Shown: piece by piece, positions 49,864-58,297 of the stretch | Layout: every line of letters begins with the position of its first letter | How positions within the stretch are numbered: position 1 is the first letter of the stretch | Source: Sphingomonas parva (ex Maeng et al. 2020) | Lineage (GTDB): Bacteria; Pseudomonadota; Alphaproteobacteria; Sphingomonadales; Sphingomonadaceae | DNA: 64,000 bases | Direction: 5' to 3' | NCBI RefSeq assembly: GCF_004564275.1 | Contig: NZ_SPDV01000021.1 | Span: 62,001-126,000, forward strand | Position numbers and translations under genes: made by a program | Notes under the pieces: model-generated | Seen by the model: the letters and a program-made list of their open reading frames with translations, nothing else | What the model was told of the DNA's origin: nothing | Databases searched by the model: none

Positions 49864-50358
49864 CTAAACATTGCCGCCGTCCGCAATGTGCCTTCGGCCG
49901 ACGCCGGGCCCCGCGCGACTCTCCACGTGAAGGACGTGCAGATCGGCGAGCGTGCCGTGCGCGTTGGGCCACAGGATCGTCTGGCCGGAACGCATGGCGA
50001 GCAGGCCCGCGCCCTCGAGCGAGCCGACGCTTAGGCCGTAGCCGGCGTTGCTGCTCGTCGGATGGACGAGCTGCCGAAAGCGCTTCTCTCCGCCGTCGAA
50101 CCTGTATTCGACGAAGCTGTTCATCGTCACGACCGACGCCAGACTGCCGGCGTCGTGCACCTCGGCAAGGCGGATCTTCTTCAGCAGCATGTGAGAAACG
50201 ATGTCGTCGTCGAGCGACAAGGCTATGCCGCGCAGATAGTGCAGCTCGCCGTCGCTGATCGCGAAAGGTGCGTCGTCGTGCAGCGCGGACCAGATCCCGC
50301 TGAGACTCTCGGCAAGCGCTGCCTGGCTGATGGTCTCCATTGCCCGGCCGCCCCTCAT
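49864..50358 (-). CDS. Rnk/GreA-C-terminal-domain protein
   Basis: 164 residues. The middle to C-terminal part (about residues 78-148: V-V-T-M-N-S-F-V-E-Y-R-F, R-Q-L-V-H-P, Y-G-L-S-V-G-S-L-E-G-A-G-L-L-A-M-R-S-G-Q-T-I-L-W-P) is the GreA/GreB C-terminal fold as in Rnk, with an acidic N-terminal helix region and a nonconserved tail. Rnk binds RNA polymerase. The ATG at 50358 overlaps the TGA of the upstream small gene (ATGA). A second Rnk is encoded nearby on the opposite strand. Confidence 0.72.
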   Translation of the reverse strand: MRGGRAMETISQAALAESLSGIWSALHDDAPFAISDGELHYLRGIALSLDDDIVSHMLLKKIRLAEVHDAGSLASVVTMNSFVEYRFDGGEKRFRQLVHPTSSNAGYGLSVGSLEGAGLLAMRSGQTILWPNAHGTLADLHVLHVESRAGPGVGRRHIADGGNV

Positions 50359-50606
50359 TGCAGCGCGGCCGGAGGCTGTACCCCGTCGGGCTCGCCGCGT
50401 CGCCGGCGGGCGATGTCCGCGATCCTCCGCGCCATCGCCTTCGCGCGCGGAAATACGCGCGCCTCCGCCTCCTGGAAGGCAGTGTCCGAGGCGAAGAACT
50501 TGAATCCGCCGGGCACGCGTATTGCGACACCGACGACTCTCTTGTCGGCTTCCACTACGAAACGATCGGGTATCTGCGGCTCTTCATTCACGGCCTTGTT
50601 CCGCAC
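50355..50606 (-). CDS. Small hypothetical protein coupled to the Rnk-like gene
   Basis: 83 residues: D-R-F-V-V-E-A-D-K-R-V-V-G-V-A-I-R-V-P-G-G-F-K-F-F-A-S-D (a strand-rich region), then a charged helix with A-R-V-F-P-R-A-K-A-M-A-R-R. It starts with GTG and ends in an ATGA overlap with the Rnk-like gene, indicating an operon. I know no family. Confidence 0.5.
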   Translation of the reverse strand: MRNKAVNEEPQIPDRFVVEADKRVVGVAIRVPGGFKFFASDTAFQEAEARVFPRAKAMARRIADIARRRRGEPDGVQPPAALQ

Positions 50607-51125
50607 GCAAGCAGTCGCGCCGAGACGCTGCGCTGTCGCCAGGCAGATGCTCAGTCAATTCTGCTTTCAGGGAGCTGCGATTTCTATCGCAGCGAAAGGA
50701 GACCTAGTCTCGGTGCGCAAACGCCCCAGGTGAGCCGCCCCCGTGACCGGGAACGGACCCAGGGCCTAGAGTCGTGCGGTGCTGCTGCCGGGGTGCAGCT
50801 CGGGATGTCCGATTTCTAGGCTGTGGCGCATGATAGCACCATTATGGACAGCGTTCTTGCGGTGTCAACCCGAGGTTTTCCGAAGGCATGAGGATCGAGG
50901 CGGGAGCAGTTGTCCTTGACATGAAGAATGCTGAGCCTAGTCTTGCAGGATGAACCGGCTTCCCGCCTTTGCTCGACACCGAGTCCATTCGGGACAATTG
51001 CTCGCGGGCCTATAGCCCCAGGCCACGCCTGTCCTGCATGCGGGTCTGGGGGATCTTCGAACATTCCGATCGCGCCACCGCCCTTGTTGCGCCGGTCGCC
51101 GCGCTCCCTTCACATGGTGGAAGAC
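50607..51125. other. 519-base divergent intergenic region between the two Rnk-like transcription units
   Basis: It contains a strong candidate promoter toward rnk: TTGACA (50916-50921), 16 bases, TAGTCT (50938-50943). A short hairpin CTGCGA/TCGCAG lies near 50675-50692. I see no convincing gene; short frames there lack ribosome sites. Confidence 0.45.
50916..50943 (+). promoter_or_regulatory. Candidate sigma70 promoter upstream of rnk
   Basis: TTGACA and TAGTCT separated by 16 bases; transcription would start near 50950, leaving a leader of about 175 bases. Confidence 0.45.
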
Positions 51126-51551
51126 ATGCCCGTTCTCGAGAAGAAGACCAAGCCGGCGAGCCGCAAGCCGCCAATCCACATCTGCGAAACCGATTATGAT
51201 CGCATCGCCGACATTGCCGTGCGGATGGAGAGCAACGCACCCGAACTTTCCAGCCTGATCATGGACGAGCTGGACCGTGCCCGGCTGCACAAGGATCGCA
51301 CCCTGCCCAACGACGTCGTCTCGCTGAATTCCGAGGTCGAGTTCGTCGATACCGTCACCAACGTGCGCCGCAGGGTTCGCCTGGTGCTGCCCTCCGATGC
51401 ACGGCCCGGCGAAGCCTGTATCTCGGTCCTTACCCCGGTCGGCGCCGGGCTGATCGGCATGAGCGAGGGCCGCGAGATCGACTGGCCGTGCCCCGATGGC
51501 CGGCCGCGGGTGCTGCGGATCCTGTCGGTGACGCAGCCGGCGCGCGGCTGA
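51126..51551 (+). CDS. rnk: Nucleoside diphosphate kinase regulator Rnk
   Basis: A 141-residue Rnk/GreA-family protein with an N-terminal coiled-coil-like helix pair (P-P-I-H-I-C-E-T-D-Y-D-R-I, M-D-E-L-D-R-A-R-L) and the FKBP-like C-terminal domain (D-V-V-S-L-N-S-E-V-E-F, V-L-P-S-D-A-R-P-G, I-S-V-L-T-P-V-G-A-G-L-I-G-M, I-D-W-P-C-P-D-G). It binds RNA polymerase near the secondary channel, where related Gre factors act. I choose the ATG at 51126; one four codons upstream is open. A sigma70-like promoter lies about 190 bases upstream. Confidence 0.88.
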   Translation: MPVLEKKTKPASRKPPIHICETDYDRIADIAVRMESNAPELSSLIMDELDRARLHKDRTLPNDVVSLNSEVEFVDTVTNVRRRVRLVLPSDARPGEACISVLTPVGAGLIGMSEGREIDWPCPDGRPRVLRILSVTQPARG

Positions 51552-51626
51552 GCCGCCGTCCGCCGGCAGCTCGGCCGCCCACGCGAAGCGCATATCCACC
51601 GCGCGGCATAGCTGCTAGGCCGGGGC

Positions 51627-52631
51627 ATGTTTCACATTCAACGGGGCGTCGCGCCTCGCGCCGACCTGGCGATCGATCTCGGCACCGCCAACACGCTGGT
51701 GGTCGGACGTGGCGCCGGGATCATCTTCAACGAGCCCACCTTGTGCTGCTTCCGCGCAGGCGGCCAGGCGCCCGAACTGGTCGCCGCCGGCCGTCAGGCG
51801 CAGGATCTCAGCGGCCGCGTCGCGAAGCCGCTCAGGATCGTGCGCCCGCTGAAGAACGGCGTGCTGAGCGACATGACCGCGGCCAGCGCGCTGATCCGCT
51901 ACGCCGTGCGGCGCCATCGCAGCGGCTGGCGGCTGGGGCGTCCCAGAGCACTGATCGGCGTCCCTGCCGATGCGACGCAGGCGGAACGCAGCGCACTGGA
52001 GGCGGCGGCGCGGGATGCCGGCCTCGCCGAGCCGCGGCTGGTCGCCGAGCCGTTCGTCTCGGCGGTCGGTGCAGGCCTCCCGGTCGATGCGCCGCGCGGC
52101 ACGATGATCGTCGATTGCGGCGCAGGCACAACCGAGGTGGCGGTGATCTCGCTGGGCGGCATCTGCGTCTCGCGGTCGGTGCGCGGCGGCAGCGACGGGC
52201 TCGATCAGGCGATCGTCGACCATCTGCATCTGAAGCACCGCTTCGACATCGGGCCGGCGACGGCGGAGCGGCTGAAGCGCGAGCTCTCGTCGCTGCTGGA
52301 AACGGGCGAGGCGGATCGCATGGTGCCGGTGTGCGGCCTCGACATGGCCGAGGGGCTGCCGTCCACGATCAGCGTTCCCGCGGCGGAGCTGATGAGGATC
52401 TGGAACCGCTACATCGAGAGCATCGTCTCGGCGGTTCGCGACGCGTTGAGCCGTACCCCGCCCGGGCTGGCCGAGGACATCCACGAGGACGGGATCACGT
52501 TGACCGGCGGCGCCGCGATGACCGGCCTGCTGGCGCGCCGCATCGCCGAGGAGACCGGGCTTCCCACCCATGTCGCCGAAACGCCCCTCGATTCGGTCGC
52601 GGCCGGCCTGGCGAGGATGATCGACGGCTGA
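51627..52631 (+). CDS. MreB/Mbl-like actin homologue
   Basis: A 334-residue actin-fold ATPase. The nucleotide motifs are A-I-D-L-G-T-A-N-T-L-V (phosphate 1), D-C-G-A-G-T-T-E-V-A-V (phosphate 2) and T-G-G-A-A-M-T-G-L-L (adenosine), all intact. The sequence between is diverged from the usual MreB, and no mreC/mreD follows, so this is a second, solitary copy rather than the shape operon's gene. It may form a specialised filament, or a paralogue used under particular growth. Confidence 0.82.
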   Translation: MFHIQRGVAPRADLAIDLGTANTLVVGRGAGIIFNEPTLCCFRAGGQAPELVAAGRQAQDLSGRVAKPLRIVRPLKNGVLSDMTAASALIRYAVRRHRSGWRLGRPRALIGVPADATQAERSALEAAARDAGLAEPRLVAEPFVSAVGAGLPVDAPRGTMIVDCGAGTTEVAVISLGGICVSRSVRGGSDGLDQAIVDHLHLKHRFDIGPATAERLKRELSSLLETGEADRMVPVCGLDMAEGLPSTISVPAAELMRIWNRYIESIVSAVRDALSRTPPGLAEDIHEDGITLTGGAAMTGLLARRIAEETGLPTHVAETPLDSVAAGLARMIDG

Positions 52632-52683
52632 GCCGCCGGCGCGCGCCCTTGTCTCCGCGCGCAAACGATGCTCACCGGTTGGC

Positions 52684-53385
52684 ATGCTCCCGTCGCTCAC
52701 GCCCCTCGTCCTGCTTCCCGGCCTGCTGAACGACGCCTTCCTGTGGCGCCGACAGGTCGAGGATCTTGCCGGCATAGCCGCGGCCTTCGTTCCCGATCTC
52801 ACCATCGACGACAGCATCGCCGCGATGGCGGCGCGGGTGCTGGCGGCGGCGCCGCCGGTCTTCTCGCTCGCCGGCCTCTCGATGGGCGGCTACGTCGCGT
52901 TCGAGATCATGCGCCAGGCGCCGGAGCGCGTCGTGCGGCTGGCGCTCTTCTCGACCGGCGCGGCGCCCGATGACGAGGCGCGGCGGCGGCAGCGCCTCCG
53001 TGGCATGGAATCGCTCCGGCTCGGCCGCTTCGTCGGAGTAACCTCGCGCATGCTGCCCCAGCTCGTCCACCCGGATCATGTCGCAGGTCCGATTGGCGCG
53101 GACGTGACCGCGATGGCGGCGCGCGTCGGCGGCGCCGCCTTCCTCCGTCAGCAGCAGGCGATCCTCGACCGTCCCGACAGCCGCCCGACGCTCGCCACGA
53201 TCGCGGTGCCGACGCTCGTCGCCGTCGGCGATTCGGACCTGCTCACGCCCCCCGCGCAGGCGCTCGAGATCCACCGCGGCATCGCGGGATCTGTGCTTCG
53301 AACCATCGATCGCTGCGGTCACCTTCCGGCGCTCGAACAACCGGACGAGACCAGCCGGCTGCTGCGGGCGTGGCTCTCCGCCTAG
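52684..53385 (+). CDS. Alpha/beta-fold hydrolase
   Basis: A 233-residue hydrolase with the nucleophile elbow G-L-S-M-G-G (S66), an early oxyanion motif L-L-P-G-L-L, and the C-terminal D (V-G-D-S-D) and H (C-G-H-L-P) that complete the triad. No signal peptide, so cytosolic. It resembles esterases or lactonases of the pimeloyl-ACP-carboxylesterase group; its substrate is unknown. It slightly overlaps the convergent next gene. Confidence 0.82.
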   Translation: MLPSLTPLVLLPGLLNDAFLWRRQVEDLAGIAAAFVPDLTIDDSIAAMAARVLAAAPPVFSLAGLSMGGYVAFEIMRQAPERVVRLALFSTGAAPDDEARRRQRLRGMESLRLGRFVGVTSRMLPQLVHPDHVAGPIGADVTAMAARVGGAAFLRQQQAILDRPDSRPTLATIAVPTLVAVGDSDLLTPPAQALEIHRGIAGSVLRTIDRCGHLPALEQPDETSRLLRAWLSA

Positions 53386-54560
53386 CCCCGCTCCACCCGC
53401 TCGAGACCGAGCCACGCCGCCATCAGCGCCAGTTCCTCGTCGAGGCGCGCCGCCGCCTCCGCTGGCGCGTCGGCCTCGAAGCCGATCCGGCGAGCGACGA
53501 GCGCGGAGCGGGCGCGGTCGGCCTTGAGGTCGACGCGTCCGACGAGACGGTCGCCGAGCAGGAACGGGAGGACGTAATAACCGTGCACGCGCTTCTCGGC
53601 CGGCGTGTAGATCTCGATCCGGTAGCGGAAGCCGAACAGGCGTTCGGTGCGCGCGCGCTCCCACACCAACGGATCGAACGGCGCGAGCAGCGCCTGAACG
53701 TCGATCCGCCGGGGACGGCGGGCGTCGCGGTGCAGCCACGCAATCTGCCGCCAGCCGTTCACCGCGACGGGCTGCAGCACGCCCTCCTCGGCGAGCACGG
53801 CGATCGCCGCCGCTGTCGGCTCGGGCTTGAGACGGAAATAGTCGCGAAGATCCGCAGCCGTGGCGACGCCGAGGGCGCGCGCGGAGCGCTCGATCAACTG
53901 GCGTTGGGCCTCCGGCGCATCGGGCGTGGCAAGGCCGAGGAGCGCGTGCGGCAGCACCCGCTCGGGCAGATCGTAGACGCGTTCGAACGTGCCGCGGCGC
54001 GTGGCGGTGGTGACGTGACCCGCCCAGAACAGCCATTCGAGCGCGCGCTTGGCGTCGCTCCACTCCCACCAGCGGGGGCGGCCGGCGCCGAAATCGGAGG
54101 CGGCGAGCGGACCTTCGTCGCGGATGCGGGCGAGAACGGCCTCGGCCTCAGCACGCCGCTCCAGAGCGAAGGCGCGGAGATGACGCCAGCCGATCTCGCC
54201 GCGATCGGCCTCGGCCATCCGCCAGCGGAGCAGCGGATGGAACGCGAGCGGGAGCAGGCTCGCCTCGTGGCCCCAATATTCGAACAGGGTGCGGGCGCGC
54301 TTCGGCCCCCAGGCGGCGCGATCGAGCAACGCGCGATCATAAGCGCCGAGGCGCGAGAAAGCGGGGAGATAATGGGCGCGCGCAACGACATTGACGCTGT
54401 CGATCTGGTGCAGCGCGAGCCGCTCGACCGTGCGCGCGAGATCGCTCCGCCGAACCGCGCCGGGGCGGCTGCGGCCGAAGCCGGAGGCGGCGAGGGCGAT
54501 GCGGCGGGCGCCGGCGAGAGACAGGGTGTCGCTTCGCCTTGGAACGGGCGTCGACCTCAT
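53382..54560 (-). CDS. YcaQ/AlkX-type DNA glycosylase (winged-helix, HTH_42)
   Basis: 392 residues of the AlkZ-like (AZL) family that unhooks interstrand DNA crosslinks or removes alkylated bases. The catalytic Q-x-D is Q52-I-D54 in L-H-Q-I-D-S-V-N-V-V-A-R-A-H; AlkZ itself has Q-x-Q, so this is the YcaQ/AlkX branch. L-F-E-Y-W-G-H-E-A-S and the C-terminal L-L-A-P-F-D-P-L-V-W-E-R and Y-Y-V-L-P-F-L-L are typical. It is a stand-alone repair gene. Confidence 0.85.
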   Translation of the reverse strand: MRSTPVPRRSDTLSLAGARRIALAASGFGRSRPGAVRRSDLARTVERLALHQIDSVNVVARAHYLPAFSRLGAYDRALLDRAAWGPKRARTLFEYWGHEASLLPLAFHPLLRWRMAEADRGEIGWRHLRAFALERRAEAEAVLARIRDEGPLAASDFGAGRPRWWEWSDAKRALEWLFWAGHVTTATRRGTFERVYDLPERVLPHALLGLATPDAPEAQRQLIERSARALGVATAADLRDYFRLKPEPTAAAIAVLAEEGVLQPVAVNGWRQIAWLHRDARRPRRIDVQALLAPFDPLVWERARTERLFGFRYRIEIYTPAEKRVHGYYVLPFLLGDRLVGRVDLKADRARSALVARRIGFEADAPAEAAARLDEELALMAAWLGLERVERG

Positions 54561-54801
54561 CTTTCGGCGCAGATCTTCAGCAATCGGACGTCCATCGCCG
54601 CTCCCTCGTGACGCCGCTTCTTGCCTGCTGCGCCCGGCCCACGCAAATTGTCGCCGCGCGGCCGCGCTGGCGCTGCGGCGCGCGGCGCGCTAGCTCTGCC
54701 ATGGGGAAACACCGCAGGGGCCGGGTGACGGCTTCTTCACCATTTTTGGGCACGCACGTTGCGGGGCAATGGGTGGAGCCGGGAAGGTCGGGGTACGGGG
54801 A

Positions 54802-55203
54802 ATGCTGAAACTTTTCTCAAAAACGGTGGGCGGACGACGCAAGCGTGCCCCGCGGGACGCGATCAAATGCAGCGCCACGATCCGCCTTCAGAACGCCTTC
54901 CTGAAGGCCGAGCTGCACGACGTCTCGGCGAGCGGCTGCAAGGTCGCGCTCGAAGTGCCCCTGGAGCCCGGTCAGTTCATCCAGATCGCGCTGGAAAGCT
55001 ACCACAGCCTCGGCGCCCAGATTCGCTGGTATCGTGAGGGGTTCGCCGGCATCCAGTTCATCCGCCCGCTGAGCGACGCCGCCCTCGCCAATTGGAAGCG
55101 CGCCGTGGTCAACGGCAGCAACAAGGACGTCGTGGTCGGCGCGAGCGGCGCGTCGACTCGCCGCGATTTCTGGGGCGAAGTCCGCCACCTCGAGGACGAC
55201 TGA
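54802..55203 (+). CDS. PilZ-domain protein
   Basis: 133 residues with a basic RRKRAPR stretch (near residues 13-19) and D-V-S-A-S-G (about residue 43), the two c-di-GMP-contact regions, followed by the barrel strands and Y-R-E-G-F-A-G-I-Q-F. No signal peptide. It probably transmits c-di-GMP level to motility or surface polysaccharide. The ATG after GGGG (54802) is chosen. There is no partner gene nearby. Confidence 0.8.
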   Translation: MLKLFSKTVGGRRKRAPRDAIKCSATIRLQNAFLKAELHDVSASGCKVALEVPLEPGQFIQIALESYHSLGAQIRWYREGFAGIQFIRPLSDAALANWKRAVVNGSNKDVVVGASGASTRRDFWGEVRHLEDD

Positions 55204-55326
55204 GCGCGTCCGACACCCACACAGGCGCAGGGCGGGGCATTTACGATCAGGCGCGGTAGCGTAACGCCGGCGGATGCTATTCGGCGAGGTCTGACGGCGC
55301 TAAACCCTGCGGCGCAGGACGCCCGC

Positions 55327-55506
55327 TCAGGCGGCGAGCGCGGACCGAGGAAGGCGATCGGAAAGCGCGGCTCCCGCCTCCGCGGCGTCGAGCCGGCGGA
55401 TGATCGCCGCGACGATCACGGCCGGGATCGCCCGGCCACGGCCCACCAGGGCGAGCACCTCGTTGAGCTCGGCGTCGGTGATCGAGTTGGGACCGTCGTT
55501 TCTCAT
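55327..55506 (-). CDS. Small hypothetical protein
   Basis: 59 residues: M-R-N-D-G-P-N-S-I-T-D-A-E-L-N-E-V-L-A-L-V-G-R-G-R, then I-P-A-V-I-V-A-A-I-I-R-R-L-D-A and a short tail. It looks like a two-helix protein; the composition is protein-like. There is no good ribosome site upstream, so the start is uncertain. Confidence 0.4.
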   Translation of the reverse strand: MRNDGPNSITDAELNEVLALVGRGRAIPAVIVAAIIRRLDAAEAGAALSDRLPRSALAA

Positions 55507-55648
55507 GAGTTAGAGGGGTAATTACGCCAGGATAACGCGGCAATATTGTAGTTCCCCGATATGGGTTCGATCGCGCGCATGCGCGTCTGTGGACGACTCG
55601 GGTCCACCAGCCATTGCCCCTTCGCGGCGCGCAGCCCATGTTGCGGTG

Positions 55649-55996
55649 ATGCGGATCCTGGACGTCGATCATGCCTCTCCCAGCGAGGCACACGCGCTCA
55701 CCGGCCATCTTGTCGAAGGCGAGGAGGTCCATTTCGCCTTCGTCTCCGCGACCGGTCTCATCCTGTTCACGGCGCTGCGCATCGTCATCGTCCAGCGTGA
55801 GCACCTGCTCGACGAGAGGCTCGAGACCAGCTCCTATCCCTATCGCGAGGTGCGGCATTTCTCGCTTACCGAGGGAAGCGCGCTGCGCACCTTGCGCATC
55901 TGGCTGGGGGCCGAGCCCCAGCCGCTTCAGCTCCGCGCCAAAGAGGGTGCCGATTTCGGTCCCCTGCAGCGGCTGCTCGCCAGCCGCCTCGGCTGA
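55649..55996 (+). CDS. Bacterial PH-domain protein
   Basis: 115 residues. The strand pattern F-V-S-A-T-G-L-I-L-F-T-A-L-R-I, the Y-P-Y-R-E-V-R-H-F-S and the closing helix P-L-Q-R-L-L-A-S are those of small bacterial PH-like domains (bPH_1/YdbT-type). These bind lipids or proteins; role here unknown. The ATG at 55649 is just before the domain. Confidence 0.75.
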   Translation: MRILDVDHASPSEAHALTGHLVEGEEVHFAFVSATGLILFTALRIVIVQREHLLDERLETSSYPYREVRHFSLTEGSALRTLRIWLGAEPQPLQLRAKEGADFGPLQRLLASRLG

Positions 55997-56122
55997 CGTC
56001 CGCCGCCGCCGCGCTGCTGTCCGCCGGATGAACGCGCCGTCGCCGTCGGTTCAGGCGCGAAGGATTAGGCTTCCATCACGATCTGCGGGCGCTCCGCTCC
56101 AGACGGTGACAGGAGAGTTGGT

Positions 56123-56419
56123 ATGCGAGTTCTTGTTTTCGCCGCGCTCGCGGCTGCGACGATCCTTCCGGCAGGTGCGGCCTCGGCGCAGAGCTGGGGC
56201 GGAGGCTACAATCGCGGCTACAATTACGGCCGCGGCTCGGAAGTGCGGCAGGAGCAGCGCGAGTGCCAGCGCGAGCTGCGGCGCGCCGACAGCCGCCGCG
56301 AATATCAGCGCGAGCTTCGCGAGTGCCGCCGGGAGATCCGCGAGGCCCGGCGCGAGGATTGGCGCGATGGCCGCCGCTATAATCGCGGCAGCTATTACGG
56401 CCGTTATCGCCGCTACTGA
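56123..56419 (+). CDS. Secreted Arg/Glu-rich protein
   Basis: 98 residues: a clear signal peptide (cut near residue 22, A-S-A-Q), a Gly/Tyr-rich section (W-G-G-G-Y-N-R-G-Y-N-Y-G-R-G) and a charged region with repeats of C-Q-R-E-L-R-R and E-C-R-R-E-I-R, ending Y-Y-G-R-Y-R-R-Y. The two cysteines could form a disulfide. Similar short Arg-rich secreted proteins occur in sphingomonads without known function. A strong hairpin follows. Confidence 0.65.
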   Translation: MRVLVFAALAAATILPAGAASAQSWGGGYNRGYNYGRGSEVRQEQRECQRELRRADSRREYQRELRECRREIREARREDWRDGRRYNRGSYYGRYRRY

Positions 56420-56774
56420 TCGAGAGACTCGGCTCGGCGCCGTCTGGCGCCGGATTCTTTGAGGCGGAAGCGCTCCGCGCTTCCGCCGACCTGTACGCCT
56501 GTACTGCGTCAAAGACGACCCGGCGCCGCCGGCCCTCCATTTCTCCCGATCTGCAGCGGCGGCAAGCCTTCCTGCGACCTCCGGCGGACGGCTGGGCCGC
56601 GGGGCGCTGCATCCGTCCCGAGCTTTGCCACCTGGTCCATTCGCGAGCCACTTGCCGTGCAGGCGCTTGGGAAATGTGCTAGCAAAGATCCTGCTCCGGG
56701 GTCGGAAACGCCTCGGGTCAACGGCTTCGCCGCTGCCGCGGGGGTTCGGCGATCCGTCGTGATCGGGGGAAGTC
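56420..56774. other. 355-base intergenic region with two strong hairpins
   Basis: CGGCGCC/GGCGCCG (56435-56452, followed by GATTCTTT) is a likely terminator, and GGCGGAAGCGC/GCGCTTCCGCC (56463-56487) is a perfect 11-bp stem. The rest up to the kinase has no recognisable feature. Confidence 0.55.
56435..56460 (+). terminator. Rho-independent-like terminator after the Arg-rich secreted protein
   Basis: A 7-bp GC stem (56435-56452) with a 4-base loop, followed by GATTCTTT. Confidence 0.55.
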
Positions 56775-57782
56775 TTGAGGAGGGTTGTCCAACTCGACCT
56801 GCCGCAGCGCCTCGCCCGGCTGCTGCCGCGCTGGCTGACCGAGCTGCTGGTCGCGATCGCGGCCACCGGCGCGTTCGTCGGTCTGCGGCTGATGGCGACG
56901 CCGTGGCTCGGCGGCAATGCGCCCTTCTCGCTGGCGACGCTCGCCATGGTCCTGTCGGCCCTGCTCGCCGGATGGCGCAGCGGCGTGCTCTCGCTCCTGA
57001 TGGGGCTGGGTCTGATCTGGTACTTCGTGCTTCCGCACGAGAACAGCCTCCTCGCCTCCAACGGCAGGACGACCTTCACGATCGCAGTCGCCTTGTTCGC
57101 CCAGGCGTTCATCCTGGCCGCCATTGCCCTTTATCAGCGTGAGGTCCGCGCCGGAGAGATCGACCGGGCGCGGCGGATCAACTTCCTCGGCCACGCGCTG
57201 CGCGAGATGGACCACCGCACCAAGAACAACTTCCAGATCGTCACGAGCCTGCTCGTCCTCCAGGCCGGCCGCTCCGCCCACCTCGAGGTGCAGGTGGCGC
57301 TGAAGGAGGCCGCCGAGCGGCTGAAGGCGGTTGCCGCCGTCTACGATGCGCTCGCGCCGAGCAGCCAGGGCCTCGCCGCCGTCCGCCTGCAGGACCAGCT
57401 GCAGGAGATCGCCGATCAGATGCGCCGCGGGATCCTGCCGGAGGGAATCCGGCTCGAGACGGAGCTGGACGCGATGCTCGTGCCGCACGAGACCGCGGTC
57501 TCGATCGGCATCATCGTCAACGAGCTCGTGACCAACGCCTGCAAGCACGCTTTCCCGTCGGGCACCGGCACGATCACCATTCGGGCGCGCAAGACCGACG
57601 GCGGCGCGCGCATCGAGGTTGCCGACGACGGCAGCGGCTTCACGCCGGGCGCGAAGAAGGGCGGTCTCGGCACCCGGTTGGTGGCGGCCTTCGCCCGGCG
57701 CATGGACGCCACTGCGGACGTCCGTTCGTTGGCGGGCGCCGGCACGACCCACATCATCACCGTCCCGCTTCGTCACCGCTGA
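56775..57782 (+). CDS. HWE/HisKA_2-type sensor histidine kinase with DUF4118 membrane domain
   Basis: 335 residues. The N-terminal 120 residues form four membrane helices typical of the DUF4118 (KdpD-like) module. The kinase region has the phosphoacceptor H147 in M-D-H-R-T-K-N-N-F-Q, the N-box E-L-V-T-N-A and the G box D-D-G-S-G-F, as in the HisKA_2/HWE family of alphaproteobacteria. No response regulator is adjacent. The TTG start follows GGGGGAAG, so its initiation looks weak. Its TGA overlaps the Nudix start. Confidence 0.85.
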   Translation: MRRVVQLDLPQRLARLLPRWLTELLVAIAATGAFVGLRLMATPWLGGNAPFSLATLAMVLSALLAGWRSGVLSLLMGLGLIWYFVLPHENSLLASNGRTTFTIAVALFAQAFILAAIALYQREVRAGEIDRARRINFLGHALREMDHRTKNNFQIVTSLLVLQAGRSAHLEVQVALKEAAERLKAVAAVYDALAPSSQGLAAVRLQDQLQEIADQMRRGILPEGIRLETELDAMLVPHETAVSIGIIVNELVTNACKHAFPSGTGTITIRARKTDGGARIEVADDGSGFTPGAKKGGLGTRLVAAFARRMDATADVRSLAGAGTTHIITVPLRHR

Positions 57783-58243
57783 TGGCCCAGTTCAGCGCCG
57801 GCATCCTGCTCTACCGCTTCCGTCCCGGCGGTCTGGAAGTGCTGCTCGCCCATCCCGGCGGCCCCTTCTGGCGAAATCGCGACGTCGGCGCCTGGATGAT
57901 CCCGAAGGGCGGGGTCGAGCCCGACGAGGCGCCGCTCGCCTGTGCGCTTCGCGAGTTCGAGGAGGAGCTCGGCATCCGCCCAGCCGGCGATCCGCGCTTT
58001 TTGTGCCGGATCCGGCAGGCCGGCGGAAAGACGGTCGAGGCGTTCGCGCTGGAGGGCGATCTCGACACCCGGGCGATCGTCAGCAACCTTTTCACCATCG
58101 AATATCCCCCGAAAAGCGGCGCCTTCCGCGAGTTTCCGGAGATCGACGCCGCCGCCTGGTTCACGATCGCCGAGGCGCGGGCGCGAATCCTCGCCAGCCA
58201 GCGCCCCCTCCTCGACGCGCTCGAGGCCGATCTTGCGGGGTAG
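57782..58243 (+). CDS. Nudix hydrolase
   Basis: A 153-residue Nudix protein. The Nudix box spans residues 43-65 with G43, E49, R57, E58, E61, E62 and G64 at the expected places. It hydrolyses nucleoside diphosphates linked to another group; the start region (A-Q-F-S-A-G-I-L-L-Y-R) and W-M-I-P-K-G-G resemble the diadenosine polyphosphate/NTP-type group. TGATG coupled to the kinase gene. Confidence 0.87.
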   Translation: MAQFSAGILLYRFRPGGLEVLLAHPGGPFWRNRDVGAWMIPKGGVEPDEAPLACALREFEEELGIRPAGDPRFLCRIRQAGGKTVEAFALEGDLDTRAIVSNLFTIEYPPKSGAFREFPEIDAAAWFTIAEARARILASQRPLLDALEADLAG

Positions 58244-58297
58244 AATGGTCGGCAAGTGACCGCCGATGTCCCTCCCCCCTCTGGGGGAGAGGAAGTC

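Noticed and set aside
50716-50760. Short purine-rich stretch considered as a riboswitch or small RNA
   Set aside because: No recognisable fold or conserved motif could be made out.
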